Below, piece after piece: positions 39,385 to 48,487 of a DNA stretch of 64,000 nucleotides. Where the stretch lies: positions 1-64,000 of the forward strand of contig CANJPQ010000009.1 of NCBI GenBank assembly GCA_947476275.1, read 5' to 3'. Source of the DNA: Fidelibacterota bacterium (lineage in GTDB: Bacteria; Pseudomonadota; Alphaproteobacteria; Rhodospirillales; Rhodospirillaceae). The translations under genes and the position numbers were made by a program. Under the pieces are notes generated by a model. That model saw only the letters and a program-made list of their open reading frames with translations. It had not been told where the DNA came from and made no database searches. Numbering within the stretch: position 1 is the stretch's first letter; each line of letters starts with the position of its first letter.

Positions 39385-40728
39385 ATGACCACTTCTGCGC
39401 GTCCCGTCTCGACCGGTGTGCTTGCGTCCTACGGCCTCGGCTGGATCGGCGGACAGGTCTTCCGTGATGTGCCCGCACTCGCGCTCATCCCGTTCATGAC
39501 CACGGCGATCGGCGTGCCGCCGGCCGTGGCGGGCGCGGCCATCTTCCTGCCGAAGCTCTGGGTCGTGATCTGCGATCCGCTGATGGGGTTCCTGTCGGAT
39601 CGGACGACCTCGAAATGGGGACGGCGACGACCGTTCCTGTTCTGGGGCTCGATCCTGTGCGGCATCACCATGGTCATGCTGTTCCATGTGCCGGCGTTGG
39701 AATCGGGTGTGGCGCGCGGCATCTATGTCGGCGCGATCTATCTGATCGCCTCCACCGCCTTCAGCATCTACTCCGTGCCCTATCTGACGTTCGCCTCGGA
39801 GCTGAGCAATGACACCCACCAGAACACGGTGGTGATGCATTGGCGGCAGATGGGCCTGGGTTTGGGCCTGATCGCCGGCAATGCGATGCCCTTGTGGCTG
39901 GTGAGCCAGGGCGGCGGCGGCGCGAGCGGCTTCGCCTTCATGTCGTGGGTGCTGGGTGCGATCTGTTTCGTGACCATGTTCACCACCTTCGCCGGCACCG
40001 CGTCGGTGCCGGTCGTCGTGCGCCCAAGCCACGCCGCCGTGCCGCTCAAAGAACAAGTGCGCCTGGTGATCCAGAACAAACCATTCCTGGTGCTGGTGGC
40101 GGCGAACTTCGTGCAACTGGTCGGCAGCGCCGCGGGCTATGGGGTGACGGCGCTGTACTTCATCTACTTCCTCGACAAGAGCATCGACTACCTGAGCACC
40201 TTCCTGCTGATCATGTCGGTCACCGCGATGCTGATCCCGCCGGTGTGGACCGCGATCTCGCGGCGCATCGGCAAGCGGGCGGTGTATACGCTCTCGGCGA
40301 TCTGCTTCGCGGCGACCTACGCGTCCCTGCCCTTCGCGCGCGGCGACGGCGACGTGGCCATCATGTTGCGCGCCGTGTGCGTGGCGGTGTTCAACGGCGG
40401 CTTCAGCCTGATGGCGTTTTCCCTGATGCTCGATTGCATCGCTCATGACCGCGCCATCAGCGGGCTGAACCGCGAAGGGGTGTATTCGGGGATCTGGTCG
40501 GCGATGGACAAGGTCGCGTTCGCGTTCGGCGCCTTGCTGGCCGGCGTGCTGTTGAGCGATTTCGGTTTTGTCGAAAGCACCGAGGGCTTCGTGCCGCAGA
40601 GTGCGCAGGCGATCGAAGGTATTGCGATCATCCTCAGCGGCTGCGTCGGGGTGGCGTCGATCCTGGCGGCGCTGATCATGACGCGCTTTCCGCTGCGGGA
40701 TGACCCGCGCGCGCCCGCCTCAGCGTGA
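39385..40728 (+). CDS. MFS transporter, glycoside-pentoside-hexuronide symporter-like
   Basis: This 447-aa inner-membrane protein has 12 likely helices and the MFS loop motif DPLMGFLSDRTTSKWGRRRPF in two overlapping parts, which is typical of the GPH:cation symporter (MelB-like) family. The substrate is unknown, probably a sugar or glycoside. The gene is convergent with and overlaps the LysR gene by 9 nt. Its own promoter must lie in the short gap after the terminator at 39333. Confidence 0.85.
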   Translation: MTTSARPVSTGVLASYGLGWIGGQVFRDVPALALIPFMTTAIGVPPAVAGAAIFLPKLWVVICDPLMGFLSDRTTSKWGRRRPFLFWGSILCGITMVMLFHVPALESGVARGIYVGAIYLIASTAFSIYSVPYLTFASELSNDTHQNTVVMHWRQMGLGLGLIAGNAMPLWLVSQGGGGASGFAFMSWVLGAICFVTMFTTFAGTASVPVVVRPSHAAVPLKEQVRLVIQNKPFLVLVAANFVQLVGSAAGYGVTALYFIYFLDKSIDYLSTFLLIMSVTAMLIPPVWTAISRRIGKRAVYTLSAICFAATYASLPFARGDGDVAIMLRAVCVAVFNGGFSLMAFSLMLDCIAHDRAISGLNREGVYSGIWSAMDKVAFAFGALLAGVLLSDFGFVESTEGFVPQSAQAIEGIAIILSGCVGVASILAALIMTRFPLRDDPRAPASA

Positions 40729-41583
40729 GGGATTGCCCGCCTCGACCGCGGCAATCGCGCGCAGGGATGCGAGGGCGATGGTCGTGGTTTCGCTTGCACT
40801 TTCCGACGGCGAAATGACATGGGCGGGCCGCAGGAACTGCGGCGCGTTGGCGACCGGGTGGAGCTTGCCGGCCTTCATGTCGGCGGCGATGACGCGTGCG
40901 GGAAAGTAGCCCGCGCCGCCGTGGGCGAGAATGTAGCGCAGGCCGAGCGACCCGAGACTGACGTGGAACCGCGCCGCGTTGTAGTCGGGGTAATGGTCCG
41001 AATGCCAGGCATCGAAATCCGGGCCCCAGTCGACGAATACATAATCCGGCGCGCCGGGGCCGGCGTGATCGGGGCGCGTGGCCACCATCACCAGGTGTTC
41101 GTCCATCAGCTTTTCGATCTTGAAGCCGGGGCGCGCCTCAGGCGCGTACATCACGGCAAAGTCGAGCAGGCCATCGGCGAGATGGCGCATGAGCGATTCC
41201 GGGGTGCCGACTTCGGCGCGCACCGCCACATCCGGCCGGTCGCTGCGGAAGCGGCCGACCCAATCGAGCAGGATGCGTTCCCACAAGCTGAACTGTCCGC
41301 CGACGTTCAGCACGGCGCGCATCTCCGCCGGGAGCGCGATGTCCTGGCGCGCCTGCTGGAGGACGTGCAGCAGCGTCGCCGCATGGGGCTGGAAGCGCTT
41401 GCCGGCGGTGGTGAGGGTGACGCCGGATTTGCGCCGCACGAACAGCGGTTGGCCGAGGCGCAGTTCGAGTTCCTTGATGCGCGCGCTGACGGTCGACTGC
41501 GTCACATGCAGGGCGTCGGCCGCGCGGATGAAGCTGCCGGCCTCGACGACCTCCAGGAACGTGCGGACTTGATCCATATCCAT
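40720..41583 (-). CDS. LysR-family transcriptional regulator
   Basis: This 287-aa regulator has the N-terminal winged HTH (VRTFLEVVEAGSFIRAADAL, LHVTQSTVSARIKELE, LGQPLFVRRKSGVTLT) and a LysR effector-binding domain. The effector is unknown. ATG codons at 41583 and 41577 and a GTG at 41592 are possible starts. Direct repeats at 41633-41676 could be its own site. No divergent target gene lies next to it, so its regulon is not evident; the convergent MFS gene is a neighbour but not a clear target. Confidence 0.9.
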   Translation of the reverse strand: MDMDQVRTFLEVVEAGSFIRAADALHVTQSTVSARIKELELRLGQPLFVRRKSGVTLTTAGKRFQPHAATLLHVLQQARQDIALPAEMRAVLNVGGQFSLWERILLDWVGRFRSDRPDVAVRAEVGTPESLMRHLADGLLDFAVMYAPEARPGFKIEKLMDEHLVMVATRPDHAGPGAPDYVFVDWGPDFDAWHSDHYPDYNAARFHVSLGSLGLRYILAHGGAGYFPARVIAADMKAGKLHPVANAPQFLRPAHVISPSESASETTTIALASLRAIAAVEAGNPSR

Positions 41584-41632
41584 GGCAGGCACTTACCCCA
41601 ATGATGCGCCGCGGTCGTTTGTGAATTCGGCT

Positions 41633-41676
41633 TATCGAATAGCTGCCGCGTTCATGCGCAACAATATCGATAGCTG
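41633..41676. promoter_or_regulatory. direct repeats upstream of the LysR gene
   Basis: TATCGAATAGCTG (41633-41645) and TATCGATAGCTG (41665-41676) repeat about 32 nt apart, 50-90 nt before the LysR start. TATCGATA is itself palindromic. Candidate autoregulatory site. Confidence 0.35.
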
Positions 41677-42040
41677 AGGAAAAGCAACGGGTCGAGATGG
41701 CGTCGGCAGCCCGTCCGCGCCGCGTTTTAACGCGGGAAATACGCGGTGAAATTTCGGGACTTGTTCCGGGGCGTTGGGGCATCGGACACAGCGATGGGAA
41801 CAAAACCGGAACGATAGCGCTGCGGCTGAGGTTCGTCAAATGGCGCAGCGTCTGGCAGTTCCGGCGGCCTTCACCGCTGCGAAGGCCGGAGTCGCCACTG
41901 TGATCATGGGCGGCGCTTCGTCCGGCACCACAGCCAGAGAGCGAACTACTAATGCGCCTCTACTCAGTTCGGACATCCAGCTATAGTTACCTTGTGCGGA
42001 CGCTTGCAAATAGAGTTGCCAAAGGGCGATATAGACTTAT
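41677..42040. repeat. intergenic gap with dispersed repeat copy B
   Basis: This 364-nt gap marks the left edge of the low-GC insert. At 41721-41758 it holds CGCGTTTTAACGCGGGAAAT followed by ACGCGGTGAAATTT, matching copy A at 13452, and GGACACAGCGAT (41784-41795) likewise. I see no convincing gene; a 48-codon ORF from 41839 has no ribosome binding site. No tRNA or obvious att site is visible. Confidence 0.5.
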
Positions 42041-42562
42041 ATGTCTATTGACTTAAAAATCCAGGAGCTGTTGCACGCCAGGAAGCTGTGCTTGTACTCT
42101 CCCGCCTATCCCGACCCGGACTTTCATATGGGCCGGGAGCTTTACATGACCGACGACGTGCGAAGCAGATGCCCGGCCTCGGGGCGATCCTGTGACAATA
42201 CCATCACTCCCCAGATGTTGGCTGAGGCAAGGGCTTTGTTCGACAAGTTCGTCGGCGGTGAGGAACTTGAGGAAGACGTGCATCTTAAGATTTTGGACCC
42301 AAAGCTTCACGGCATCGTGGAATTACGAATCACGCAACCCCACAGGCAGCAAAACCGGATCGTCGGTTTCTTTCCGCGCAAGAACCTGATGATTGCCGTG
42401 CGAGCGCGATTGCGAGGAACTCTTGGCGACCGTGGAGACGGCGGGTGGACCAACGCGATCGGCGCAACTTCGACGTTCAAAGCCAGCCACCTAGGCGATG
42501 AGTGCATTAAGAGCGTCCGCATTGATGACTATATATCGAATGGGGTATCGGCATGGAAATGA
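42041..42562 (+). CDS. RelE/HigB-like putative toxin
   Basis: This 173-aa protein has a C-terminal half that recalls RelE/HigB-type ribosome-dependent mRNA nucleases: LHGIVELRITQPHRQQNRIV followed by GFFPRKNLMIAVRARLRGTL. The N-terminal half has several cysteines (LCLYSP, SRCPASGRSC) and is not part of the usual toxin. It overlaps the downstream XRE gene by 10 nt, the toxin-first order of HigBA systems. Base composition and codon use differ from the GC-rich neighbours, so it was probably acquired. The family call is moderate, since the usual C-terminal Lys/Tyr residues are not clear. Confidence 0.5.
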   Translation: MSIDLKIQELLHARKLCLYSPAYPDPDFHMGRELYMTDDVRSRCPASGRSCDNTITPQMLAEARALFDKFVGGEELEEDVHLKILDPKLHGIVELRITQPHRQQNRIVGFFPRKNLMIAVRARLRGTLGDRGDGGWTNAIGATSTFKASHLGDECIKSVRIDDYISNGVSAWK

Positions 42563-43050
42563 GCGAGAAAATGAATCAACCGGTGCCATTTACCAACGAA
42601 CAAAAGCTGCTCTATCGAGCGAAATTTCGTCAGCACACAGTCGATGCCCTGCGCGCGCTGTTTCGGCGAGCGCACAAGAAAAACGGTCTGACTCAAAAGC
42701 AGATTGCGAGCATCCTTCGAGCAGACGAGGCTCAAATTTCAAAGCAACTTAGCTCCGAAGCAAACCTTACGCTGAATTCGGTTGCAGACCTCGCACGTGC
42801 TATGGGCGCACGTCCTGAGTTCAACTTCAAATCGTTGGACGAGATCAAGCCAGTTACGACGGCAACGAAGAGCGACGAGGGCTTAGTTTTCCTGTGCCAT
42901 TCTGCCTCTTCTACAGAACTCATTGAGATCAATGACGTCCAAGTAGGACCCATCTCCCCTGAAAAAATTCGTGGGATGCAGAGATGGAAACTCGGCAAAG
43001 GCGATTCTACAAAGCTGGATCAAACCCCCAAGATGCTCCAACTACTTTAA
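42553..43050 (+). CDS. XRE-family antitoxin-like regulator
   Basis: This 165-aa protein carries one HTH (about residues 38-85: LTQKQIASILRADEAQISKQ, then LTLNSVADLARAMGARPEFN). The extra 75 C-terminal residues (VFLCHSASSTELIEINDVQV) are not from a known domain. Overlap with the upstream RelE/HigB-like gene fits an antitoxin that also represses the pair. It lies 5 nt before the third insert gene. Confidence 0.65.
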   Translation: MEMSEKMNQPVPFTNEQKLLYRAKFRQHTVDALRALFRRAHKKNGLTQKQIASILRADEAQISKQLSSEANLTLNSVADLARAMGARPEFNFKSLDEIKPVTTATKSDEGLVFLCHSASSTELIEINDVQVGPISPEKIRGMQRWKLGKGDSTKLDQTPKMLQLL

Positions 43051-43055
43051 GACCG

Positions 43056-43859
43056 ATGGCCACAGCACCTTGCATCTCGGCGTCGCTGATTGTCTGTGAC
43101 GACATTCGTCACGAAAACAATGGCAAGCGACAATACATCGGCATCTACACCGACGGACTGATCGTGTCGGAGGTGCCTTTCACTCTTCCGCAATTATGGT
43201 TTATTGGAACTATCCAAGGGCCCCGAACTGGAGGATTTCCCGCGCACGTCCAGATGAGAATTGAGCTTCCGGGCGGTGCGATTCACACATCGCAGCCTCT
43301 GAAGTCGCCCAGCAATCTTCCTACATTTGACAACCCCGAAACTCCGATGTGGAAAGCTGTTCTCGTTCATCGCCTAGCCCCGTTCGAGATTTCCAAACCA
43401 GGGCGAGCAAAGGTGTGGATGGTAACGGAACACGAAGAATTTTATGCCGGAAGTTTGAAGATAGGGACGCAAGAAGGAACTGAAGATTCTGTAGATATCG
43501 TACCAATACTTTCGACATTAGCGTTCATCAAACAGCACAAGGAAGCTGTTGAGGAAGACTCCTCGCTCCAATCTGAACTACTGACTTTAATGACAAATTT
43601 CATTCCTAACGCCGCTTTATTCAAAGAAGCGACAAACGAATTGATAGTCCCAAACGGGCCGAACAATTATCTTTTGATTTCTATCAGCCCGATTAAGCGA
43701 ATGGAGGACATCTCAGTTGAGTTTTCTGAAGGCGCCACGGGCGAGTGGAAAGCAAAGAGAATTGGTCCTCATATAGCCACGCTGGAAATCTCACATTTGG
43801 TTCCTGGTGCAACCGGGGCTAACTTCACTGTACGAAACATTGCCGGACGTCAGGCCTAA
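43056..43859 (+). CDS. unknown protein of the low-GC insert (DUF6941-like)
   Basis: This 267-aa soluble protein has no signal. Its N-terminal half reads CDDIRHENNGKRQYIGIYTD and PFTLPQLWFIGTIQGPRTGG, a pattern I associate loosely with DUF6941, small proteins of unknown function; the C-terminal part (NNYLLISISPIKRMEDISVE) looks like a beta-rich domain. The start at 43056 is 5 nt after the antitoxin stop, so all three genes form one transcript. The stop overlaps the stop of the convergent exported-protein gene by 4 nt. It is clearly lower in G+C than its flanks. Confidence 0.5.
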   Translation: MATAPCISASLIVCDDIRHENNGKRQYIGIYTDGLIVSEVPFTLPQLWFIGTIQGPRTGGFPAHVQMRIELPGGAIHTSQPLKSPSNLPTFDNPETPMWKAVLVHRLAPFEISKPGRAKVWMVTEHEEFYAGSLKIGTQEGTEDSVDIVPILSTLAFIKQHKEAVEEDSSLQSELLTLMTNFIPNAALFKEATNELIVPNGPNNYLLISISPIKRMEDISVEFSEGATGEWKAKRIGPHIATLEISHLVPGATGANFTVRNIAGRQA

Positions 43860-44920
43860 TTCCCCGTGCCTTGCATCGGCAGGCCGGAGCGCATGATGGC
43901 TTGGAAGCGGCGGTCGCCGCTGCGGATGCCGAGGATGCTGCCGGGGAGGACGTCCTTCTTGTAGGTGAACAGCAGCTGGCCCTTGTGGGTCCATTGCTGC
44001 GACCCATCCTCGAGCGTGACCACGGCCCAACTGCCGACCGGCGCGGCGGTCTTGTCCGCCAACAGCGGGGTCCAGTCGGTCAGGGAGGCGATATTGACGT
44101 TGCCGTTGCGACCGCGCCGGTTCTCCTCCAGCACGTAGATCGTATGCCCCTGGGCATCGGCGATCAGTTCGCCCGCGTCGGACTGACGGTAGGATGTCCA
44201 CGTCGGCACCGGCGGCGGCGGCTCGAGCACCACGGCGTGCCAGTCCTTGGACGCCTTTTCGCCGGACACCTCGGCGATGAGTTCATCGCCGCTGTAGCGG
44301 TACACGGGCTTGCCGCGGAACGCCCATTGCTTGGCGCCGCTTTTGCGGACGATCGGCTTCCAGTCTGCGAGTGGGTGCGCGAGTTCCGGCGCCAGCACGG
44401 GAAGCCAGGTGCGGGTGCAGGCTGCGTCGCAGCGGCTGCCGTCCGTGTCGCCGTCGCGGGAATACAGCGTGAGCGCCTTACTGTCGGTCAGCACGTAGCC
44501 GATGATCGTGCGCTGGATGCCGATGCCCGGCGGCACGGGGATCGGCACATAGGCCGTCTGCCATTGATTCTGGACGCCGTCGCCGTTGGTGTCGCCGGCG
44601 AGCACGTCACGGCTGTAGCGATAGAGCGGCTTGCCGCGAAACGCCCACTGCTTCGAACCATCCGCGCGGGCGAAGATCGTCCACTCAGGCTCAGGCTTGG
44701 CATCGGCGGCGGCGATGAGCGGCGGCCACACTTGGGCGCACGGTCCGACGCAGGTGGACTTCTCCGGCTGGTCGTCACGTTCGAACATGTAGAGCGTCAT
44801 GCCCTTGGTGTCGGTGATCAACGCGCCGCGGCCGCGCTGCTGCAAGACGACATCGGCCGGAGCGGCAAACGCAGGCGCCGCCAACGCAATCAGCGCGGCG
44901 ATGGAAAGCAGCCGGCGCAT
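43856..44920 (-). CDS. exported protein with PF03640-type secreted repeats
   Basis: This 354-aa protein has a signal peptide (MRRLLSIAALIALAAPAFA) followed by three copies of a module of the secreted-repeat family (PF03640): LITDTKGMTLYMFERD, VLTDSKALTLYSRDGD and LIADAQGHTIYVLEEN, the first two with paired Cys (C..PC/C..AC) and KQWAFRGKPLYRYS-like ends. Function is unknown; such proteins are secreted or lipoprotein-like, and some occur with cytochromes. Its ATG overlaps the stop of the DUF1552 gene (TGATG), so it is the last gene of this operon. Confidence 0.8.
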   Translation of the reverse strand: MRRLLSIAALIALAAPAFAAPADVVLQQRGRGALITDTKGMTLYMFERDDQPEKSTCVGPCAQVWPPLIAAADAKPEPEWTIFARADGSKQWAFRGKPLYRYSRDVLAGDTNGDGVQNQWQTAYVPIPVPPGIGIQRTIIGYVLTDSKALTLYSRDGDTDGSRCDAACTRTWLPVLAPELAHPLADWKPIVRKSGAKQWAFRGKPVYRYSGDELIAEVSGEKASKDWHAVVLEPPPPVPTWTSYRQSDAGELIADAQGHTIYVLEENRRGRNGNVNIASLTDWTPLLADKTAAPVGSWAVVTLEDGSQQWTHKGQLLFTYKKDVLPGSILGIRSGDRRFQAIMRSGLPMQGTGN

Positions 44921-46293
44921 CACGCCAGAATCTCGGTGATGGGCTTGGAGGTTTGCAGGGACTTGGTGCCCCACTTTTCGATCGGCACGCCCATGGCGCG
45001 CATGAGGGTGAAGCCGATGCGGGTGATCGGGTCGCCGTTGCCGACCACATGCAGGCCGGTCTTGAGGCGACCGCCGGCGGAGCCCGCAAGATAGGTCGGG
45101 ATGCCGTCGATGGTGTGGACGCGGGCGTAGTTGGTTTCGCTGGTGGCGAACACCACGGAGTTGTCGAGCAAGGTGCGGTCGCCTTCCTTGATGCTCGAGA
45201 GCGCCTCGATGTAGGTCGCAAAGGCGTTCATGCAGGTCTGATTGAACCAGAACGTCAACGGCTGGTAGCCGAGATGCGGATCGATCGCTTCTTCGTGCGT
45301 GAGCAGATGATGGGTATAGGTCTCGCCGTTGCGGCGCACGTTGCCGAAATTGTCGGTGAAGACCATGTTGAAGACGCGCGTCTGATTGCAGGCCACGGCC
45401 ATGACCAGCAGCTTGGTCATGAGCTTGTGGGAGTCGATGACGTTGCCCATCTCGCGCACGGAGGCGAGGCGATCCGCCGCCGGATCGGCGGGACGCTGCG
45501 GCACCGCGCAGGCTTCGTTCTTGGGCGGCTTCTCAAGTTGCAGCGCGAGCTGATTCTCGACCTGGCGGACCGAGGTGAAATATTCGTCCAGTCGCGCCTT
45601 GTCCGCAGCGCCGACGCCTTTGATGAAGTCTTTGCTTTCCTCCAGGTAGGATGACAGCACGCTTTTCTGGAGCATGATCGCCGGGTCGGGCTTGAAGGCC
45701 GCTTGGTTGGGATCGACGAACTCCGGCCCGAACAGGCGCGAGTACAGCGCGACCGGCGAGCCTTCCGCCGCGCCGCGGCTGTTGGTGCCGCGCGCGCTGT
45801 AATTCTCGCGCGCGATGCCGACCGATGTGACGTCGAGGGTCTTGAAGCGGGTGGTGGCGCCGATCACGTCGGCGATCATCAGATCCAGCGTCGTGCCCGG
45901 AATTTCGCCGGCGCGCTTGGGCGCGGAGCCGACGCGGTTGGTGACCCAGCCGGTGAAGTGGGTGTAGTTCGAGTTGCCGTCGAGGGGCACATTGAAGTTG
46001 CCGAGATACGTGATCTTGTCGCGGAACGGCTTCAGGGCCTGGGTTTCCTCCAGGAATTCGATGCCCGGTCCGGTCTGCGCCTTGTCGACAATGGCGCGGC
46101 CGGGCGTGTGGCCCATGCCCCAATACCAAGTGCCGAAGCGCACCGGGATGGGCGCGCCGGTGGCGGCGAGCGCGGTGCCGTTCTCGTTCAGGAAGCAATC
46201 CAGGAACGGCAGCGCCATGGTTCCGACACCGCCGCCGAACGCTGCGCGCAGAGCGCGCCGGCGGGAAAAGGGCTTCGGGACGAGCACGGTCAT
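44920..46293 (-). CDS. DUF1552 family protein with Tat signal
   Basis: This 457-aa protein begins with a twin-arginine signal (FSRRRALRAAFGGGVGTMAL) and matches DUF1552: RFGTWYWGMGHTPG, FNMVFTDNFGNVRRNG, YTHHLLTHEE, and SVVFATSETNYAR. DUF1552 proteins usually lie next to DUF1592/DUF1588/DUF1585 proteins, as here, mostly in planctomycetes and myxobacteria but also in proteobacteria. Their role is unknown; part of the fold resembles alkaline-phosphatase-like or DUF1501 proteins. The ATG overlaps the stop of the DUF1592-type gene by 4 nt. Confidence 0.85.
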   Translation of the reverse strand: MTVLVPKPFSRRRALRAAFGGGVGTMALPFLDCFLNENGTALAATGAPIPVRFGTWYWGMGHTPGRAIVDKAQTGPGIEFLEETQALKPFRDKITYLGNFNVPLDGNSNYTHFTGWVTNRVGSAPKRAGEIPGTTLDLMIADVIGATTRFKTLDVTSVGIARENYSARGTNSRGAAEGSPVALYSRLFGPEFVDPNQAAFKPDPAIMLQKSVLSSYLEESKDFIKGVGAADKARLDEYFTSVRQVENQLALQLEKPPKNEACAVPQRPADPAADRLASVREMGNVIDSHKLMTKLLVMAVACNQTRVFNMVFTDNFGNVRRNGETYTHHLLTHEEAIDPHLGYQPLTFWFNQTCMNAFATYIEALSSIKEGDRTLLDNSVVFATSETNYARVHTIDGIPTYLAGSAGGRLKTGLHVVGNGDPITRIGFTLMRAMGVPIEKWGTKSLQTSKPITEILA

Positions 46294-47954
46294 GACTTGC
46301 TCTCCTCATGTGAAAGGGCGGCATTTGCCGGAGTTGTGCCAGCGCTTGTGGGGCGCACGTCGTAGAACGCTTTGCTGGTGGCGATGCGGTGCAGAAGCTT
46401 GCGCACGCTGTAGCCGTCGCCGGCGAAGGACGATTGGAAATACGCAAGCACGTCCTTGTCGTCGCGCTGCGGCGCACGGCCGAGGGCGTAGGAATACAAG
46501 CGGTTGACCAGACAAGACGACGTGGCGGGATTGTCGTGGATCTGTTGCGCCAGCCCGGCGGCGTCCTTGAACGGCTTGCCGTCGAGATCGCCGGAGGGAT
46601 CGATGGTCTCGCCGTTCTCGGTGGAGCGCAGGGCGCCGGCGCCGTCGAAGTTCTCAAGCCCCAGGCCGATCGGATCGGTGATCTTGTGGCAGCCCGCGCA
46701 AGCATCCGCGGTGCGATGGCTGGTCAACCGGGCTTTCGCGGTCTTGTCCGGCGAGTTGTTGTCATTGAACTTCGAGAAGTCCACGTCGCCCGGCGGATCG
46801 GGCACTTTCTGACACAGCAGGGTTTCGCGGATGGCGCGGCCGCGGATGGTGGGCGAACTGCGGCCGGGATGGGAGTTCACGGCGAGGAACGCGATCTGCG
46901 TGAGGATGCCGGCGCGCGGATCGGTCTTGGCGAATTCGTAGGTGGACCAGCCGCCATCGGGACGACCGGCCGGCACCTTGTAGATGCGCGCGAGCGGCGG
47001 CGACACGAAGGTGCGCCGCGTCGTGAACAGATCGCGGTAGTCGAGATCGCGCACGGCGACATGATCGACGATGGTGCGCAGCAGTTCTTCTTTCGCGTCC
47101 TCGTTCGCCTTCACATTGAAGGTCGGGTAGATGACCTGATCCTTCTCCAACGTCTCGAACTTCTGCAGGTCGAGGAAGTCGGTGAAGAACGCGCGCACGC
47201 CGTTCTCGAACTTCGGCGATTCCATCATGCGTTCGGCCTGCTTCTCGAGGCCGTCGGCGCTGTCGAGGGCGCCCTTCGCGGCCGCGTCGAGCAGCATGGT
47301 ATCCGGTGCCGAATTCCACAGCAGATAGCTCAACCGGGTGGCGCGGGCGTAGGGGGTCAAGCGCTGCTGCCCCGGACGCACCGGGTCCGGCTCGGTCATG
47401 TCGATCACGAACAGGAACTTCGGCGTCATCATCAGGCCGGAGAGCGAATAGGTCAGGCCTTCGTAGAAGTCGCGGCGCTCCGCCGCGACGTCATGGGCGG
47501 CCTTCACCGAGAGCGAAAGTTCAGTCGCCGTGAGCGGCCGGCGGTAGAGCAAGCGGCCAACCTCGGTCAGGAACGCTTGGGCGCAGGCATCATCGGGCGC
47601 GTCCACGGCGGTGGGTTTGCACGCGACCAGGGTGGCGCGGTTGGCGGGACTCATCGCCTGCGCGGCGATGGAGCGGGCGAGCGCGTAATACTGCTCGAAG
47701 CCTGCCGGCGTCACGCGGGCCGCGCGCGCATCGAGCTGGATCAGGCCGTCGACGCGCGCGAGGGGATCGAAGCGGCCGCCGTAGGTGATGGTGGGGCCGA
47801 AGATATCGAGGATGGTGTTGCGGTACTGTTCCTCCGTCAGACGGCGCATGTCCGGCGGGGCGCCACTGCTCTGCGGCTCTTTGGGTCCGCACGCCGTCAG
47901 CAGGAACGCCGCGGCGATCACACTCGAAGAAAGTTTCAACAAACCGGCGCGCAT
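46290..47954 (-). CDS. DUF1592/DUF1588/DUF1585-type lipoprotein with heme motif
   Basis: This 554-aa lipoprotein has a lipobox (LLTACG, Cys at about 22) and then the modules of this family: RRLTEEQYRNTILDIFG (DUF1587), LYRRPLTATE (DUF1595), FLFVIDM and RLSYLLWNSAPD (DUF1592), GRSSPTIRGRAIRETLLC (DUF1588) and DPSGDLDGK...LVNRLYSYALGR (DUF1585). A CxxCH motif (DACAGCHKITDPIG) suggests a covalently bound heme. It is co-transcribed with DUF1552, overlapping by 4 nt. A redox or polymer-degrading function has been suggested for such pairs but is not proven. Confidence 0.87.
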   Translation of the reverse strand: MRAGLLKLSSSVIAAAFLLTACGPKEPQSSGAPPDMRRLTEEQYRNTILDIFGPTITYGGRFDPLARVDGLIQLDARAARVTPAGFEQYYALARSIAAQAMSPANRATLVACKPTAVDAPDDACAQAFLTEVGRLLYRRPLTATELSLSVKAAHDVAAERRDFYEGLTYSLSGLMMTPKFLFVIDMTEPDPVRPGQQRLTPYARATRLSYLLWNSAPDTMLLDAAAKGALDSADGLEKQAERMMESPKFENGVRAFFTDFLDLQKFETLEKDQVIYPTFNVKANEDAKEELLRTIVDHVAVRDLDYRDLFTTRRTFVSPPLARIYKVPAGRPDGGWSTYEFAKTDPRAGILTQIAFLAVNSHPGRSSPTIRGRAIRETLLCQKVPDPPGDVDFSKFNDNNSPDKTAKARLTSHRTADACAGCHKITDPIGLGLENFDGAGALRSTENGETIDPSGDLDGKPFKDAAGLAQQIHDNPATSSCLVNRLYSYALGRAPQRDDKDVLAYFQSSFAGDGYSVRKLLHRIATSKAFYDVRPTSAGTTPANAALSHEESKS

Positions 47955-47958
47955 GACT

Positions 47959-48477
47959 TTAACCCTCTGGCGGCGTGCTGCCGGCGGGCCGCTGCCGCGA
48001 CAGCTGGCCGCGGATTTCGCCGTTGGGATATTTCACCGTGTGCAGATTCACATACATGCGGCCCGTGAGCAGGTACTCGAGCTGGCCCTCGTTGAGGGTC
48101 ACCGAACCTTCCAAGGGGGCGCGCGGACCTTTGGGCGCCAGGTCGATCAGCACGCCGGCTTCGCAGCCGGGCGTTTGCGGGCCGTGGATGGAGGCGCTGG
48201 TCAACGGCGAGGTGAGACCGCTGTAGGTGACCTTCCAGGTGAACTTGAGGGTCTTGCGGTCCAGCGTGACGTCGAAGCGGCCTTTGCCCGGACTATAGGT
48301 CTCCGCACTTTCTTCGTCGGCGGATAGCTCGGTGTAGAAGGCGATCGGCGGACCTTCGGTGTCGGCCGACTTGTTGGCGGCGTCGCCCTGAAGCTTGCTG
48401 ATGTTCGAGCTTTGCGCAAAGGCCGGCACGGCGAACGGCAACGCAACTAAAACGACGGCCACACACGACAAACGCAT
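47959..48477 (-). CDS. secreted CHRD-domain protein
   Basis: This 172-aa exported protein (signal about residues 1-21, ending AFA) has one CHRD domain: SADEESAETYSPGKGRFDVT, SASIHGPQTPG, NLHTVKYPNGEIRGQLSRQ. CHRD domains occur in chordin and in many secreted bacterial proteins of unknown function. The ATG at 48477 has GGGAG 6 nt upstream. It lies 4 nt before the DUF1592-type gene and 10 nt behind the next upstream gene, so it belongs to the same operon. Confidence 0.87.
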   Translation of the reverse strand: MRLSCVAVVLVALPFAVPAFAQSSNISKLQGDAANKSADTEGPPIAFYTELSADEESAETYSPGKGRFDVTLDRKTLKFTWKVTYSGLTSPLTSASIHGPQTPGCEAGVLIDLAPKGPRAPLEGSVTLNEGQLEYLLTGRMYVNLHTVKYPNGEIRGQLSRQRPAGSTPPEG

Positions 48478-48487
48478 CACGAACTCC

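Noticed and set aside
41839-41985. 48-codon plus-strand ORF beside repeat copy B
   Set aside because: No ribosome binding site, no family, and it ends in the AT-rich edge of the insert.
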